The notes under the pieces are model-generated. The model saw only the letters and a list, made by a program, of their open reading frames with translations. It was not told where the DNA came from and ran no database searches. A DNA stretch of 64,000 nucleotides from Syntrophaceae bacterium. GTDB taxonomy: Bacteria > Desulfobacterota > Syntrophia > Syntrophales > PHBD01. Location: contig JABLXX010000001.1 of assembly GCA_013177825.1 (NCBI GenBank), forward strand, positions 1 through 64,000. The letters are read 5' to 3'. Each line of letters begins with the position of its first letter. Positions within the stretch are counted from its first letter, which is position 1. Positions 43,048 to 53,455 of the stretch are shown piece by piece. A program made the position numbers and the translations under genes.

Positions 43048-43854
43048 ATGCAGGAAATCATTCAGCAGATTCATGTGCATGTCCCGTTTGCGCTCCTCAG
43101 GGACCGTTACCTGGAGTTCATGATCGAGAAGGGCTTGCAGCCGGAGATTTCCATCAGTCATGCCGCGCTGGAAACCTTCGGGAGGGACGATTTCAAACAG
43201 GTCGCCGGCCGGCTCCGGGCCGCCGGTGTTCCCGTCACGTTTCACGCCCCCTTCATCGACCTGCGGCCGGGCGCGGTGGATCCGGAGATACGCCGGGTCA
43301 GCGTCCGCCGGATCGAGCAGGTCTTCGAACTGGTCCCCCTGTTTCAGCCCAGGGTCGTGGTCTGCCATCCCGCCTTCGATCCCCGCTACTACATTTCCCA
43401 GGAAGGTGCCTGGCTGGAAAACAGCATCCGGACCTGGCGGCATTTCGAGGCCTTTGCCCGGGAAAGGGGAACGAGGATCGCCCTGGAAAACGTCTATGAA
43501 ACCCACCCGGTCCAGCTGAAGCCCCTGCTGTCCGCCCTGGACCCTTCGGTTTCCTGCTTCTGTTTCGATACCGGCCACGGCAACGCCTTTTCCGGTGCCA
43601 CGATGGTGGAATGGATGGACGAACTGGAAGAGTTTCTGGGTCATGTCCATCTTCACGACAACGCCGGCCGGACGGACGAGCATCTGCCAGTCGGCGACGG
43701 AAATTTCCCCTTTCCCGGATTCTTCGAGCGGCTCCGTTCCCTGCCGCGAAGGCCCCTCCTGACCGTGGAGGCCCACAGCGAACGAAATCTCTGGCGGACG
43801 GTGGGAAATCTCAAGGCAATGGGACTTCTCGAGGATTGGAACACTGATGCATAA
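43048..43854 (+). CDS. TIM-barrel protein of the xylose isomerase-like (AP endonuclease 2) family
   Basis: A 268-residue protein started at ATG 43048 (GGTGGAGA upstream). The fold signals are VTFHAPFIDLRPG, VVCHPAFDP, IALENVYE, FCFDTGHGNAF, LGHVHLHDNAGRTDEHLPVGDGNFPF and LTVEAH. These match the metal ligands (H, E, D, H, D/H, E) of sugar phosphate isomerase/epimerase and endonuclease IV-like TIM barrels. The substrate is unknown. It is divergent from the rsfS unit and is followed by a 180-base gap with a sigma-54 promoter. Confidence 0.86.
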   Translation: MQEIIQQIHVHVPFALLRDRYLEFMIEKGLQPEISISHAALETFGRDDFKQVAGRLRAAGVPVTFHAPFIDLRPGAVDPEIRRVSVRRIEQVFELVPLFQPRVVVCHPAFDPRYYISQEGAWLENSIRTWRHFEAFARERGTRIALENVYETHPVQLKPLLSALDPSVSCFCFDTGHGNAFSGATMVEWMDELEEFLGHVHLHDNAGRTDEHLPVGDGNFPFPGFFERLRSLPRRPLLTVEAHSERNLWRTVGNLKAMGLLEDWNTDA

Positions 43855-43861
43855 TTCCCCA

Positions 43862-43873
43862 TTCCCCGGGGAA
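43862..43873. promoter_or_regulatory. Palindrome upstream of sigma-54 promoter (possible activator site)
   Basis: TTCCCCGGGGAA is a perfect 12-base palindrome centred about 140 bases before the predicted sigma-54 start. A second, weaker one (TAACG-N6-CGTTA, 43938-43953) lies nearer. Either could bind the NtrC-type regulator encoded at 46666-47997; this is inference. Confidence 0.4.
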
Positions 43874-43981
43874 AAAGTCGACGCCTGTCCGGTCTCCAGC
43901 CCAAACGCCAACACGGATCCCTACTTAAAATAACCAATAACGACATACCGTTAGCGCGATTCCCTTCGCATCATCCCACCG

Positions 43982-43997
43982 TGGCATGACGGTTGCA
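43982..43997 (+). promoter_or_regulatory. Sigma-54 (-24/-12) promoter of exported-protein genes
   Basis: TGGCATGACGGTTGCA: GG at 43983-43984, ten bases, GC at 43995-43996, with both consensus blocks. The first gene starts 37 bases later. Confidence 0.8.
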
Positions 43998-44033
43998 GTA
44001 TAAAGGCCAAATCGATATGGAGGCACCTGTTTC

Positions 44034-44438
44034 GTGAGACGTCTGGTTGTACTGGCGATTGCTGCGGCCCTGGTAATGTACGGAATGGGAATTGCCGCCG
44101 AGCAGACCTCCAAGCCGGCCGTTAAGGCCGAGCCGATCAAGGCCGCTCCCGGGAAGGCGAAATCATCGAAGGTAACGAGGATGCACGCCAGCGGCGTCGT
44201 CGTCGAGGTAACCGAGGGGATGATCCGGATTGAACGGCCGGTCAAGGGCAATTCCGCTACGGTTGAGACCATGCAGTTCATCCTGGAGAAGCCGGTGACG
44301 GTGAACGTCGGAGACAAGGTGACCGTATCCTATGTGAAGAAAGAGAATCAGGATGTGGCCATCCGGGTAACGAACGCCGTTTCTCGGAAAAAGGCGGACG
44401 CCAAGGGGAAACCCGCGACAGTCGCGCCGCCGAGATAG
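44034..44438 (+). CDS. Small exported protein (134 residues)
   Basis: The protein begins at GTG 44034 (GGAGG ten bases upstream). A signal peptide MRRLVVLAIAAALVMYG precedes AIAA-type cleavage (GIAA/EQ). The mature protein begins lysine/alanine-rich (SKPAVKAEPIKAAPGKAKSSK). It then has a compact beta-like part: VTRMHASGVVVEVTEGMIRIERPV and VTVNVGDKVTVSYVK, suggestive of an OB/SH3-like barrel. It ends in a basic tail. It lies directly after the sigma-54 promoter, so it is likely switched by a bEBP. I do not recognise a named family. Confidence 0.7.
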   Translation: MRRLVVLAIAAALVMYGMGIAAEQTSKPAVKAEPIKAAPGKAKSSKVTRMHASGVVVEVTEGMIRIERPVKGNSATVETMQFILEKPVTVNVGDKVTVSYVKKENQDVAIRVTNAVSRKKADAKGKPATVAPPR

Positions 44439-44521
44439 GACGGATACAGATTGTATGGGACCGTTCTTCTACGGGAGAAACGGAAACATAAAACAAAATT
44501 CCATGAAGGAGGTACAAGTAG

Positions 44522-44788
44522 ATGAAACGTTTGGTGCTGTTGCTGGTTGGGTTTGTGTTCCTCTTCACGACGTCCGCGATCGCGGCCGAGAAGGCGGCTG
44601 CCCCGGCGAAGGCCGAGGCTGCGAAGGTTGAGGCGAAAGCCGATGCGAAGGCCGATGCGAAGGCCGATGCGAAGGCCGACAAGAAGGCCGAGAAGAAGGT
44701 GAAGAAGGCCAAGAAGGCCAAGAAGGCCAAGAAGGCCGAGAAGAAGGCCGAAGAAGCGCCCGCTCCTGCGCCCGCAGACAAGAAGTAA
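44522..44788 (+). CDS. Small exported alanine/lysine-rich repeat protein
   Basis: An 88-residue protein after a strong site, AAGGAGGT. A signal peptide, MKRLVLLLVGFVFLFTTSAIA, is followed by a low-complexity tail: AKADAKADAKADAK, KKAKKAKKAKKAEKK, then APAPAPADKK. The tail is very basic, a likely extended or helical chain resembling histone H1-like tails, but exported. It is the second gene of the sigma-54 unit and is followed by a terminator. It may bind a negatively charged envelope component such as lipopolysaccharide; this is a guess. Confidence 0.72.
   Translation: MKRLVLLLVGFVFLFTTSAIAAEKAAAPAKAEAAKVEAKADAKADAKADAKADKKAEKKVKKAKKAKKAKKAEKKAEEAPAPAPADKK
44639..44756 (+). repeat. Codon-level tandem repeats inside the Ala/Lys-rich gene
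   Basis: GCCGATGCGAAG occurs three times in a row (44639-44674), then a nine-base AAGGCCAAG unit several times to about 44733. The repeats encode ADAK and KAK periods and could expand or shrink by slippage. Confidence 0.7.
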
Positions 44789-44826
44789 GCTCGAAGAGTA
44801 CAGTATCGAGAAATCATTCTCGAAGA

Positions 44827-44858
44827 GGCACATCGGTTCGCCGGTGTGCCTTTTTTTT
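44827..44858 (+). terminator. Intrinsic terminator of the exported-protein unit
   Basis: GGCACATCGG, loop TTCG, CCGGTGTGCC, then eight T (44851-44858). One G-U pair. Confidence 0.92.
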
Positions 44859-44860
44859 CG

Positions 44861-44984
44861 CAGGCTGTTGAAAAGGAGCTGTCTGCTTCGTTGCCCTCAT
44901 CCTTCGCCGCTCGACGTACGCAATGGTACGCCTCGCGGCTCAGGGTTTCGGGCGCCTTGCATCCAACCCCTTTTGAACAGCCTG
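44861..44984. repeat. Dispersed repeat copy 1 (about 124 bp, inverted ends)
   Basis: It begins CAGGCTGTTGAAAAGG and ends CTTTTGAACAGCCTG, so its ends are inverted repeats. An inner palindrome with GTAC arms lies near 44920. It matches the element at 63308-63432 in opposite orientation along its length. No coding capacity. A MITE- or REP-like element. Confidence 0.75.
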
Positions 44985-45001
44985 AAGAGGTGATCTATTG
45001 G

Positions 45002-45049
45002 CAGGCTGTTGAAAAGGAGCTGTCTGCGGCGTTGCTTTCACCGTTCGCC
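45002..45049. repeat. Partial copy of the dispersed repeat
   Basis: The first 48 bases of the element (CAGGCTGTTGAAAAGGAGC start) recur here in the same orientation as 44861-44984, then similarity ends. It lies between the exported-protein genes and the histidine kinase. Confidence 0.65.
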
Positions 45050-45144
45050 ATCCAGGGCGTCCCGACAGGCCGGCCGGATCCTGTTGCATCCGGGGCCGTT
45101 TATGATAAGGAACAGCGAAACGGAATCATGACCTGGAGAGCCCC

Positions 45145-46656
45145 ATGACCGTACGCGTCCGCATTCTCGTTGTAACCCTGGCCGGCCTTGTCATGGCGAT
45201 GTCCGTCTGGGGGTGGATTCAACTTCGTGTCCTGGAAAGAATTCTTTTCGAACAGCAGATCAAGCGGCTCTATGACGTAGCGGAGACCGTCCACACGTAC
45301 TACCAGCATTTTCCCACCCGCCAGGGACTGTCCGCCCTGGATCTGACGCTCAAGGACCTGATCCAGGCGGATCTTCGCTTCGCGCGGATCGACATTTTCA
45401 CCATCAACAAAGACCGTACGGATGCGGATTACGTCGCCGGGGCGAGCCGCCTTCAGTACGAGTGGCCCGATTCAGCGGTGCTGTCCTCCCTGGAGCAGTC
45501 GCAGCCGAAATATACCGAGCTGGCCACCGACAGCGGTCCTGCCCTCGGCCTCCTGTATCCATTTACGGATCGGGAGGGACCGATCGTCGTAGGAGTCATC
45601 TCCTTTTCCCAGTCCCGGGAGGAGATTCTCTCCCGGGCCAGGATGCTGCTCGTTTACAGTACGGCGGGTCTCCTGGCGGGGATCCTCCTGGTGCTCGCCT
45701 TCATCTACGGCTGGATCATCGATCGGCCCCTCAAGGTGATCGTCGAGGCCATCGACGAGTTCCCGAGAGGCTTGTATAAAAAGAGAATTTCCGCCCGATG
45801 GAAGGACGAGTGGGGATACGTAGCGGAGCACTTCAACTCCATGGCCGACGAGATACAGCGGGTCCATGGGGAAAACCAGCAGCTGACCCGGCGCCTGGAG
45901 CAGCGGGTCCAGGAGGCAACTTCGAAAGTGGTCCAGTTGACCAAGCAGGTCAACCAGCTCCAGCAGCTCACCGCCCTGGGATACCTGACGGCTACGCTGG
46001 CCCACGATCTGGGGACCCCTCTCCACTCCATCGCCGGTATGGCGCAGCTTCTCCTGGAGCGGGGCGGCTGGCCGCCGGACGTGCATCGCAAACTGGAGCT
46101 GATCGTCCAGCAGACCCAGCGACTGAATCTCGTCATCAAGAATATCCGCCGCGCCACGAGGCTGCCGGAGCCCCATGTGGAGGCACTGTCGGTCCAGGAC
46201 CTCTTCGGAGAGACCTCGGCCCTGGTGGAACCCTTGATTCAGAGCACCGGCGTTTCTTTGACCGTAAGGATCGAAGACGGAGTGCCCGCACTTTACCTGG
46301 ACCGTCACCGGACCCAGACGGCCCTGTTCAATCTGATCCAGAATGCGCTGGAGGTGATGCCGGACGGAGGCGGCATTGTCCTGTCCGCCCGTTTTGTGCC
46401 GGTAAGGAACGCTGTGGCCATGTCCGTCCGGGACGGGGGGCCTGGCATCCCCCCGGAACTCCACGAGAAAGTCTTCGAACCTTTCTTCAGCACCCATGCC
46501 GAGGAAGGCCTGCGGGGGCTGGGACTGGCCATCGTCCAGGACATCGTCAAAATGCACGGGGGGGAGATTGAGCTGAAGAGCCGTCCCGGGGAGGGGACGG
46601 AGGTGATCCTCTACTTCCCGGTAGTCGATAAGCCGTCCGATAAACCGTCTGCCTGA
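45145..46656 (+). CDS. Sensor histidine kinase with HAMP domain
   Basis: A 503-residue membrane sensor. Two transmembrane helices (about 7-27 and 170-190) enclose a periplasmic domain of about 140 residues; a HAMP-like segment and coiled coil follow (195-280). The H box reads LAHDLGTPL with H287. N box NLIQNALEV, G1 DGGPGIP and G2 GLRGLGLAI are present. It is the NtrB/ZraS class that pairs with sigma-54 response regulators, and such a regulator gene converges on it, with nine bases between the two genes. The exported-protein genes just upstream are probably part of its regulon. Confidence 0.9.
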   Translation: MTVRVRILVVTLAGLVMAMSVWGWIQLRVLERILFEQQIKRLYDVAETVHTYYQHFPTRQGLSALDLTLKDLIQADLRFARIDIFTINKDRTDADYVAGASRLQYEWPDSAVLSSLEQSQPKYTELATDSGPALGLLYPFTDREGPIVVGVISFSQSREEILSRARMLLVYSTAGLLAGILLVLAFIYGWIIDRPLKVIVEAIDEFPRGLYKKRISARWKDEWGYVAEHFNSMADEIQRVHGENQQLTRRLEQRVQEATSKVVQLTKQVNQLQQLTALGYLTATLAHDLGTPLHSIAGMAQLLLERGGWPPDVHRKLELIVQQTQRLNLVIKNIRRATRLPEPHVEALSVQDLFGETSALVEPLIQSTGVSLTVRIEDGVPALYLDRHRTQTALFNLIQNALEVMPDGGGIVLSARFVPVRNAVAMSVRDGGPGIPPELHEKVFEPFFSTHAEEGLRGLGLAIVQDIVKMHGGEIELKSRPGEGTEVILYFPVVDKPSDKPSA

Positions 46657-46665
46657 ACGTTTCCT

Positions 46666-47997
46666 TCAGGAGCCGTTTTCCCGCTGCAGACCGTAGCGAA
46701 GAATCTTGGTCCGGAGCGTCTTACGGTCGATGCCGAGGAGCGTCGCCGTCCGGCTCTGGTTCCACGAGGTCGTCCGGAGCGTCTGGAGGATCTGGTCCCG
46801 CTCCGCCGACTCAAGGGGCGTTATGGACGGGAGGGTCGGTTCATCGGCCCGTTCCAGGCGGAACCGGAGCGGCAGATTCTCCGGCAGGATAACGGCAAAG
46901 GGCGAGAGCAGGAGCGTCTGCTGAAGGACGTTTTCCAGTTCCCGAACGTTTCCCGGCCAGTCGTAGGCCATGAACCACTCCATGGCCTCGTCGGAGACGC
47001 GGACCGTCGGGTGCCCGATTTTCTGCAGCAGGGATTTCACCAGTTGGGGAATGTCCTCCTTGTGGTTTCGGAGCGGCGGAATGTGGAGGCGGACGACGAA
47101 CCGGTACAGGAGGTCCGCTCGGAAGCGCCCGCTCCGCACGTCTTCGTCGATGTTCCGGTTGCCCGCCGCCACCACCCGGACAGAGGCATGCCGGACGTCA
47201 TGTCCTCCCAAGCGCCGGATCTCCCCGTTCTGCATGAACCGGAGAAGCTTCCCCTGCAGGGCGGGCGACATCTCGGTGATTTCGTCGAGGAAGATGGTCC
47301 CGTCCTTGGCGGCTTCCAGAAGTCCCGGATGGGAATGATCCGCTCCCGTGAAGGCTCCCCGCTCATAGCCAAACAGTTCCGATTCGAGAAGCGTGTCCGG
47401 AATGGCACCGCAGTGGACGGGGATGAAGGGCAGGTCCCGGCGGGCGCTGAACTGGTGAAGGGAGCGGGCCGTCAGCTCCTTGCCCGTGCCGCTTTCCCCC
47501 TCGATGAGGATGCTTGCCGAGGCGTCGGCGACCCGGGCCAGCTGCTTGTAGAAATTCACCATGGTCGCGGAGGAGCCGATGAAGTGCGATTCCGTTTCCG
47601 CCTTGGGTTCTCCCTTCATCCGCAATTGGTGAAGGCTTTTCACCTCCAGGACCTTCCGGACCATGGCCCGGATGGCATCGGGAGAGAAGGGCTTGCTGAT
47701 ATAGTCCCAGGCGCCGAGACGGAGCGCTTCCATCGTCGTCTCCAGAGATCCGAAAGCCGTCATCATGATGACGGGAACCTGTGGCCAGGACTCGTGGACG
47801 GCGCGAAGAAACTGCAGCCCGTCCATGTCGGGCATCCGGATGTCCGACAGGAGAAGGTCGTATCGGGACAGGTCCTCCTCCAGCGCCTTGCGGGCCGAGG
47901 TCCGGGCATGGATCTCATGCCCCTCCCGGGAGAGCGCTTCCTGGAGGAACTCGCACGCCACGGCGTCATCGTCGATCACAAGGATGCACACGCTCAT
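46666..47997 (-). CDS. NtrC-family sigma-54 response regulator
   Basis: A 443-residue regulator. The receiver domain has the acidic pair DDD (9-11), phospho-acceptor D52 (SDIRMPD), T80 and K102. The AAA+ domain has GESGTGKE (167-174), the intact GAFTGA loop (214-219) and Walker B TIFLDEI. A Fis-type helix-turn-helix ends the protein (SRTATLLGIDRKTL). It is cotranscribed downstream of a GAF-protein gene and a GAPDH gene and converges with the kinase at 45145. The sigma-54 promoter at 43982 is its best candidate target. Confidence 0.92.
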   Translation of the reverse strand: MSVCILVIDDDAVACEFLQEALSREGHEIHARTSARKALEEDLSRYDLLLSDIRMPDMDGLQFLRAVHESWPQVPVIMMTAFGSLETTMEALRLGAWDYISKPFSPDAIRAMVRKVLEVKSLHQLRMKGEPKAETESHFIGSSATMVNFYKQLARVADASASILIEGESGTGKELTARSLHQFSARRDLPFIPVHCGAIPDTLLESELFGYERGAFTGADHSHPGLLEAAKDGTIFLDEITEMSPALQGKLLRFMQNGEIRRLGGHDVRHASVRVVAAGNRNIDEDVRSGRFRADLLYRFVVRLHIPPLRNHKEDIPQLVKSLLQKIGHPTVRVSDEAMEWFMAYDWPGNVRELENVLQQTLLLSPFAVILPENLPLRFRLERADEPTLPSITPLESAERDQILQTLRTTSWNQSRTATLLGIDRKTLRTKILRYGLQRENGS

Positions 47998-48000
47998 CGA

Positions 48001-49585
<1,585 letters not shown>

Positions 49586-49625
49586 CTTTCAGGACCTCGG
49601 GATGAGGATGGGGCGGATTGGGCGT

Positions 49626-49654
49626 ACTCTAGGATTCCCATGACCGGCTGTCAA
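49626..49654 (-). promoter_or_regulatory. Sigma-70 promoter of GAF-gap-regulator unit
   Basis: Minus strand perfect TTGACA (49654-49649) and TAGAGT (49631-49626), 17 bases apart. Confidence 0.7.
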
Positions 49655-49765
49655 CTGAAAAGAACTTTTCCGTGAATCGGCACGAGGGAGGGCGCAGCTT
49701 GTGCGGACGAAGGTCCGAGGCGGAACGCCGCAGACCGGAGGCCTGAAAATCCGTGGGACGCCGGC

Positions 49766-51328
49766 TCAGTGCCGGTTGCGGGAAAAGAGGGCCCGCGCAA
49801 AAAACGGGGCGTGATTGGATGTGAAGAGCGGCGGATCCCGCCTCAGGATGGAGGCGATGGCGGGATGCCTCCTGAATTCCGACTGGAGGAAACGGCGGAC
49901 GGCTCCCCGATCCCAGCCCCGGGGGTGATGGAAATCACGGTAGAGCGAGAGATCCCCTTCGTAGAACGGCCGGATATCGAGACCCGAGGCGTAAGCGCTC
50001 CCGACGGGAAGGTTGAAGACGGCCAGATTCAGAAACCCGATCGATTCGCTATGGCGGGCCGTGAAATACAGGGTTTCCCGGGCCTCCGGCTCCGCTTCCC
50101 CGGGCGTGCCGAAAAGCAGGTACACGTATGCGGCGATGCCGGCAGTCCGCAGGCATGGCAGGGCCTTGGCCGCCGTCTCCAGGCGGATTCCCTTGTTGAG
50201 CGAGTCGAGAATCTTCTGGCTCCCCGATTCGATCCCGATCTGGAGCATCACGCACCCGGACCGCTTCAGGGCCGTGCAGAAATCGGGATCCGCCAGATCC
50301 CGGGAAACCCGGACGAAGCCATACCAGGGAGCGCCGGGGGGATCCGCGATGATGGCTTTCAACAGGGCCGGGGAGAGGGTGTTGTCCAGGAGGTGAATCA
50401 GGACCGGCCGGAGTTCCGTCGCCAGGCTCCGGATCTCTCCGGCGGCCCGTTCCGGCGGGATCGGGCGGAAAGGACGGCCCTCTGCATGTTCGGGGCAGAA
50501 GGAGCACTTCCCGTAGGAGCATCCGGAAGATGCACTGTAGGGCAGGATCGGGCCGGGAGCGAGATAGGAAACCCCGACGACGGGATCGGAGGCGGACAGG
50601 AGATCCCGGTAGTACGGCCTCGCAGGGAGAGAGCCGGGCGACTTTCCAAGACGGGAAAGGAGGCGGGCCTCTCCGGGGCCGTCGATGATTTCATCGACCA
50701 GCCCCCGGAAGGGGACGCCGAAGCCGGGCCGGCGGGACCATGACGTGGCCAGCCCGCCCCCGAGGAGAATGCGCAGGTTCGGCTGGAGGCGGCGCAGATG
50801 GCCGATCATTGCGAACGTACAGATGGCCTGGCTCAGGTAGTTGAGGGAAAAGCCGACATCCGTGAATCCCGGATCGGCGAGGAGGGAGGAGAGGCGGTCC
50901 CGGAAATACGGGAAAAACGGATTCTTCCCGGGATGTTCGGCTGCCGCCAGCAGGTCGTCGGTGCGCAGGGGGGACAGCACCGGATCCTCGTAATTGGCCA
51001 GGGTCACCCGGGGAAGGCCCTCCGGGCAGGATCGCTCCAGTGCCCGGTTCACGTCGGAGACCGCGCGACGGTAGCGATCCGGGTTCTCGTAGCCTCCGGC
51101 CGTTGTCAGCAGCCGGAGATTCTTCTGCAGTCCGGAGCGGGCCCGGCGGGTCCACGTGTCGGCGGAATCCCCCGGGAGTGTCCGCTCCAGGAGGTGTTGA
51201 AGGCCCTCCCGGTTTGCATCCAGAAGAACATGGGGAACGTCGTGTGCACGGAGTGCTCCCGCCAGCCGGGCGATGCCGGGCGGCGGTTCGCAGGGCTTGG
51301 AGACCGGGGGATGGACGAGGAGGATCAC
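49766..51328 (-). CDS. Radical SAM protein with B12-binding-like N-terminus, unusual C-x4-C-x2-C cluster motif
   Basis: A 520-residue enzyme with a GTG start overlapping the upstream stop (GTGA). The N-terminal ~200 residues resemble a cobalamin-binding (Rossmann-like) domain (LLVHPPVSKP; LRILLGGGLATSW). The cluster cysteines are C270, C275 and C278 (GCSYGKCSFC), so the first spacing is four, not the standard three. A TIM-barrel follows with IGIESGSQ and YVYLLFGTPGE. Such enzymes act on difficult substrates by methyl or ring chemistry. Substrate unknown. It is coupled to the gene at 51325. Confidence 0.83.
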   Translation of the reverse strand: MILLVHPPVSKPCEPPPGIARLAGALRAHDVPHVLLDANREGLQHLLERTLPGDSADTWTRRARSGLQKNLRLLTTAGGYENPDRYRRAVSDVNRALERSCPEGLPRVTLANYEDPVLSPLRTDDLLAAAEHPGKNPFFPYFRDRLSSLLADPGFTDVGFSLNYLSQAICTFAMIGHLRRLQPNLRILLGGGLATSWSRRPGFGVPFRGLVDEIIDGPGEARLLSRLGKSPGSLPARPYYRDLLSASDPVVGVSYLAPGPILPYSASSGCSYGKCSFCPEHAEGRPFRPIPPERAAGEIRSLATELRPVLIHLLDNTLSPALLKAIIADPPGAPWYGFVRVSRDLADPDFCTALKRSGCVMLQIGIESGSQKILDSLNKGIRLETAAKALPCLRTAGIAAYVYLLFGTPGEAEPEARETLYFTARHSESIGFLNLAVFNLPVGSAYASGLDIRPFYEGDLSLYRDFHHPRGWDRGAVRRFLQSEFRRHPAIASILRRDPPLFTSNHAPFFARALFSRNRH

Positions 51329-51915
51329 AGAATCCGCTCACCGTAATCCAGGTGAAGGTCTCCCAGCTTGACCACCTCGAAGCGCCCCACCTTGTGATAC
51401 AGGGCGAATACCTCCCGGATGGGGCCGGATACCCGTCCCTTCCATCTCATTTCGTATTCGTGGAGCGGGGCGTAGGCCTCCACGCCCTTTCCGTCGGGGT
51501 CGATCTTTTCCTCGGGAGCAAAGGGGGGATCGACGGCGACGCCTTCCGGGGGAGCGCTGAAGAGATCCCGGAGGGAACGGCCGATGTCCCGCGAATAGGT
51601 TTTCACAGAGAAACCGAAGGATGCACCCATGACTTCCCGGACGGAAACGACCTTCAGCGGGAGTGTATCCCTCCGCCGCTGGAGGGCCTCCCGGAGCAGG
51701 CTGCGCAGCTCCGCCTCGACGATGACGGTGGTGCTTTCCTCCCGGTGCCCCATCATGCGGAAGAGAAGCTCCAGCGGATTCTCTTCATCCAGTTCGTAGT
51801 CGTCGCCGAAAAAGGTCTCGCCACTGATCTCCCGGCCTTCGAGATAGCCGATGATGAATCCCTTCAGGAGGTCGTGGCTGCCCTCCACGGTCACTTCATA
51901 ATAGGTCGGATTCAT
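51325..51915 (-). CDS. Conserved hypothetical protein coupled to radical SAM gene
   Basis: A 196-residue protein without signal peptide, membrane segments or cysteine clusters. It starts MNPTYYEVTVEGSHDLLKGF and is rich in acidic residues, with alternating strands and helices. Its stop overlaps the radical SAM start by three bases, so the two are likely translated together and may act together. It precedes that gene and follows the antiporter by ten bases on the same strand. No family is recognised. Confidence 0.68.
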   Translation of the reverse strand: MNPTYYEVTVEGSHDLLKGFIIGYLEGREISGETFFGDDYELDEENPLELLFRMMGHREESTTVIVEAELRSLLREALQRRRDTLPLKVVSVREVMGASFGFSVKTYSRDIGRSLRDLFSAPPEGVAVDPPFAPEEKIDPDGKGVEAYAPLHEYEMRWKGRVSGPIREVFALYHKVGRFEVVKLGDLHLDYGERIL

Positions 51916-51925
51916 GGCGTGCCTC

Positions 51926-53398
51926 CTAAAAGAAGATGAATGTCACGAGGATGAAAATGGGAAGCAGATAGGGAATGGAGTACTTGAACATATACCCGAA
52001 GAAGCTTGGCATGTCGACGCCGGCCTCCTCGGCGATGGACTTGACCATGAAGTTCGGGGCGTTGCCGATATAGGTGTTTGCCCCCATGAAGACGGCCCCG
52101 GCGGAGATGGCCGTCAGGTAGCCGATGAAGGCCGGGTTCGCCGTGGCGGTTCCCGCCGCCAGGGCTATTGGGACCTGGGCCTCCGTCAGCCCAACCTTGC
52201 CCAGGGCCATGTTGAAGAAGGTGAGATAGGTCGGGGCGTTGTCCAGGAACGAGGAGAGGCCTCCGGCGGCCCAGAAGTAATGAGCCGGCGTCTGGACGGC
52301 CGCCACGAGAGGTGCCATCGCCCCCTCGAGTCCCGCCCTCAGGATTGCCAGGGCCGGGATGATGGTGATGAAGATGCCGGCGAAGAGCTTGGCCACTTCC
52401 AGGATCGGACCCCAGGAAAATTCGTTCGCCTCGCGCAGCTCCTTCGGCGTGATCTTCAGGGAAACGAGGCCGAGGATGACGATGGCGGCGTCCCGGAAGA
52501 GGTTCTGGTAATGAACCTCGACGCCATAGAGGGTGAGATGGCCCGCCTTCCAGTAGCCGCTCACGAGAATTGCCGTCACGACACCCGCGAGAAGGAGAAA
52601 ATTGTAGGTTCCGGCGATTCCGATGGGGGTTCGCTCCGTTGCGGCGGCTTCCCGGAAGGCCTTCTCTTTCCGGAAATAGAAGATGTCAACGGCGAGGAAC
52701 AACAGCAGAAGCAGCGCTGCCGTGACAAGCATTTCCGGCAGGATGCCCGTGGTGACCCAGAAGAAGGGCACGTTATGGAGAAATCCGAGGAAGAGCGGCG
52801 GGTCTCCCAGGGGGGTCAGGGATCCGCCGATGTTGGCCACCAGGAAGATGAAGAAGCAGATCACGTGGGCCTTGTGGACCCGGTCGCGGTTCGCCCGGAG
52901 GACCGGCCGGATCATGATCATCGCGGCGCCGGTGGTCCCCACCCAGGAAGCGAGGAACGTCCCGATGAGGAGAAGGATCGCGTTCACGAGAGGCGTTCCC
53001 CGGAGGGATCCCTTCACGACGATGCCGCCGGAGATGGTGAACAGCCCCCACAGGAGGATGATGAAGGGGATGTAGTCGATCAGGCCGATATGGAGGATCG
53101 AGTAGGAGGCGACCCGCCAGTCGAAGACCACGAAGGGGACGGCGAAGGCCAGGGCCCAGAAGGCCGATACCTTTCCGAAATGATTATGCCAGAAATGGGG
53201 AACGAACAACGGACACAGGGCGATGGAGAGGAGAATCCCCGCAAAGGGCAGAACCGTCCACACCGGGAGGATTTTCCCGATCTGGTGGGCCGCCTCCTCC
53301 AGGCTGCCGGATGCCCAGCAGGACGACGGCTCCGCAAAGAGAAGAAAGAGGGCCGTCCATGCCATAAAGGCCAGGAAAGAACGTTGCTTCGGATCCAT
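51926..53398 (-). CDS. NhaD/CitMHS-type sodium:proton antiporter
   Basis: A 490-residue membrane protein started at ATG 53398 (GAGGAAA upstream). About twelve hydrophobic helices. The two repeated hairpin regions characteristic of the ion-transporter superfamily are visible: GTTGAAMIMIRPVLRAN with SLTPLGDPPLFLGFLH, and GGLSSFLDNAPTYLTFFNMA with GANTYIGNAPNFMVK. These match NhaD-like antiporters (also ArsB/CitMHS relatives). It would exchange sodium for protons; a link with a sodium-motive energy economy is plausible in syntrophs. Confidence 0.87.
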   Translation of the reverse strand: MDPKQRSFLAFMAWTALFLLFAEPSSCWASGSLEEAAHQIGKILPVWTVLPFAGILLSIALCPLFVPHFWHNHFGKVSAFWALAFAVPFVVFDWRVASYSILHIGLIDYIPFIILLWGLFTISGGIVVKGSLRGTPLVNAILLLIGTFLASWVGTTGAAMIMIRPVLRANRDRVHKAHVICFFIFLVANIGGSLTPLGDPPLFLGFLHNVPFFWVTTGILPEMLVTAALLLLLFLAVDIFYFRKEKAFREAAATERTPIGIAGTYNFLLLAGVVTAILVSGYWKAGHLTLYGVEVHYQNLFRDAAIVILGLVSLKITPKELREANEFSWGPILEVAKLFAGIFITIIPALAILRAGLEGAMAPLVAAVQTPAHYFWAAGGLSSFLDNAPTYLTFFNMALGKVGLTEAQVPIALAAGTATANPAFIGYLTAISAGAVFMGANTYIGNAPNFMVKSIAEEAGVDMPSFFGYMFKYSIPYLLPIFILVTFIFF

Positions 53399-53455
53399 GG
53401 TTTCCTCATCGCGAATTTGAGCCCACCGATAACAGAAACGGTCCCGACAGGCAAC

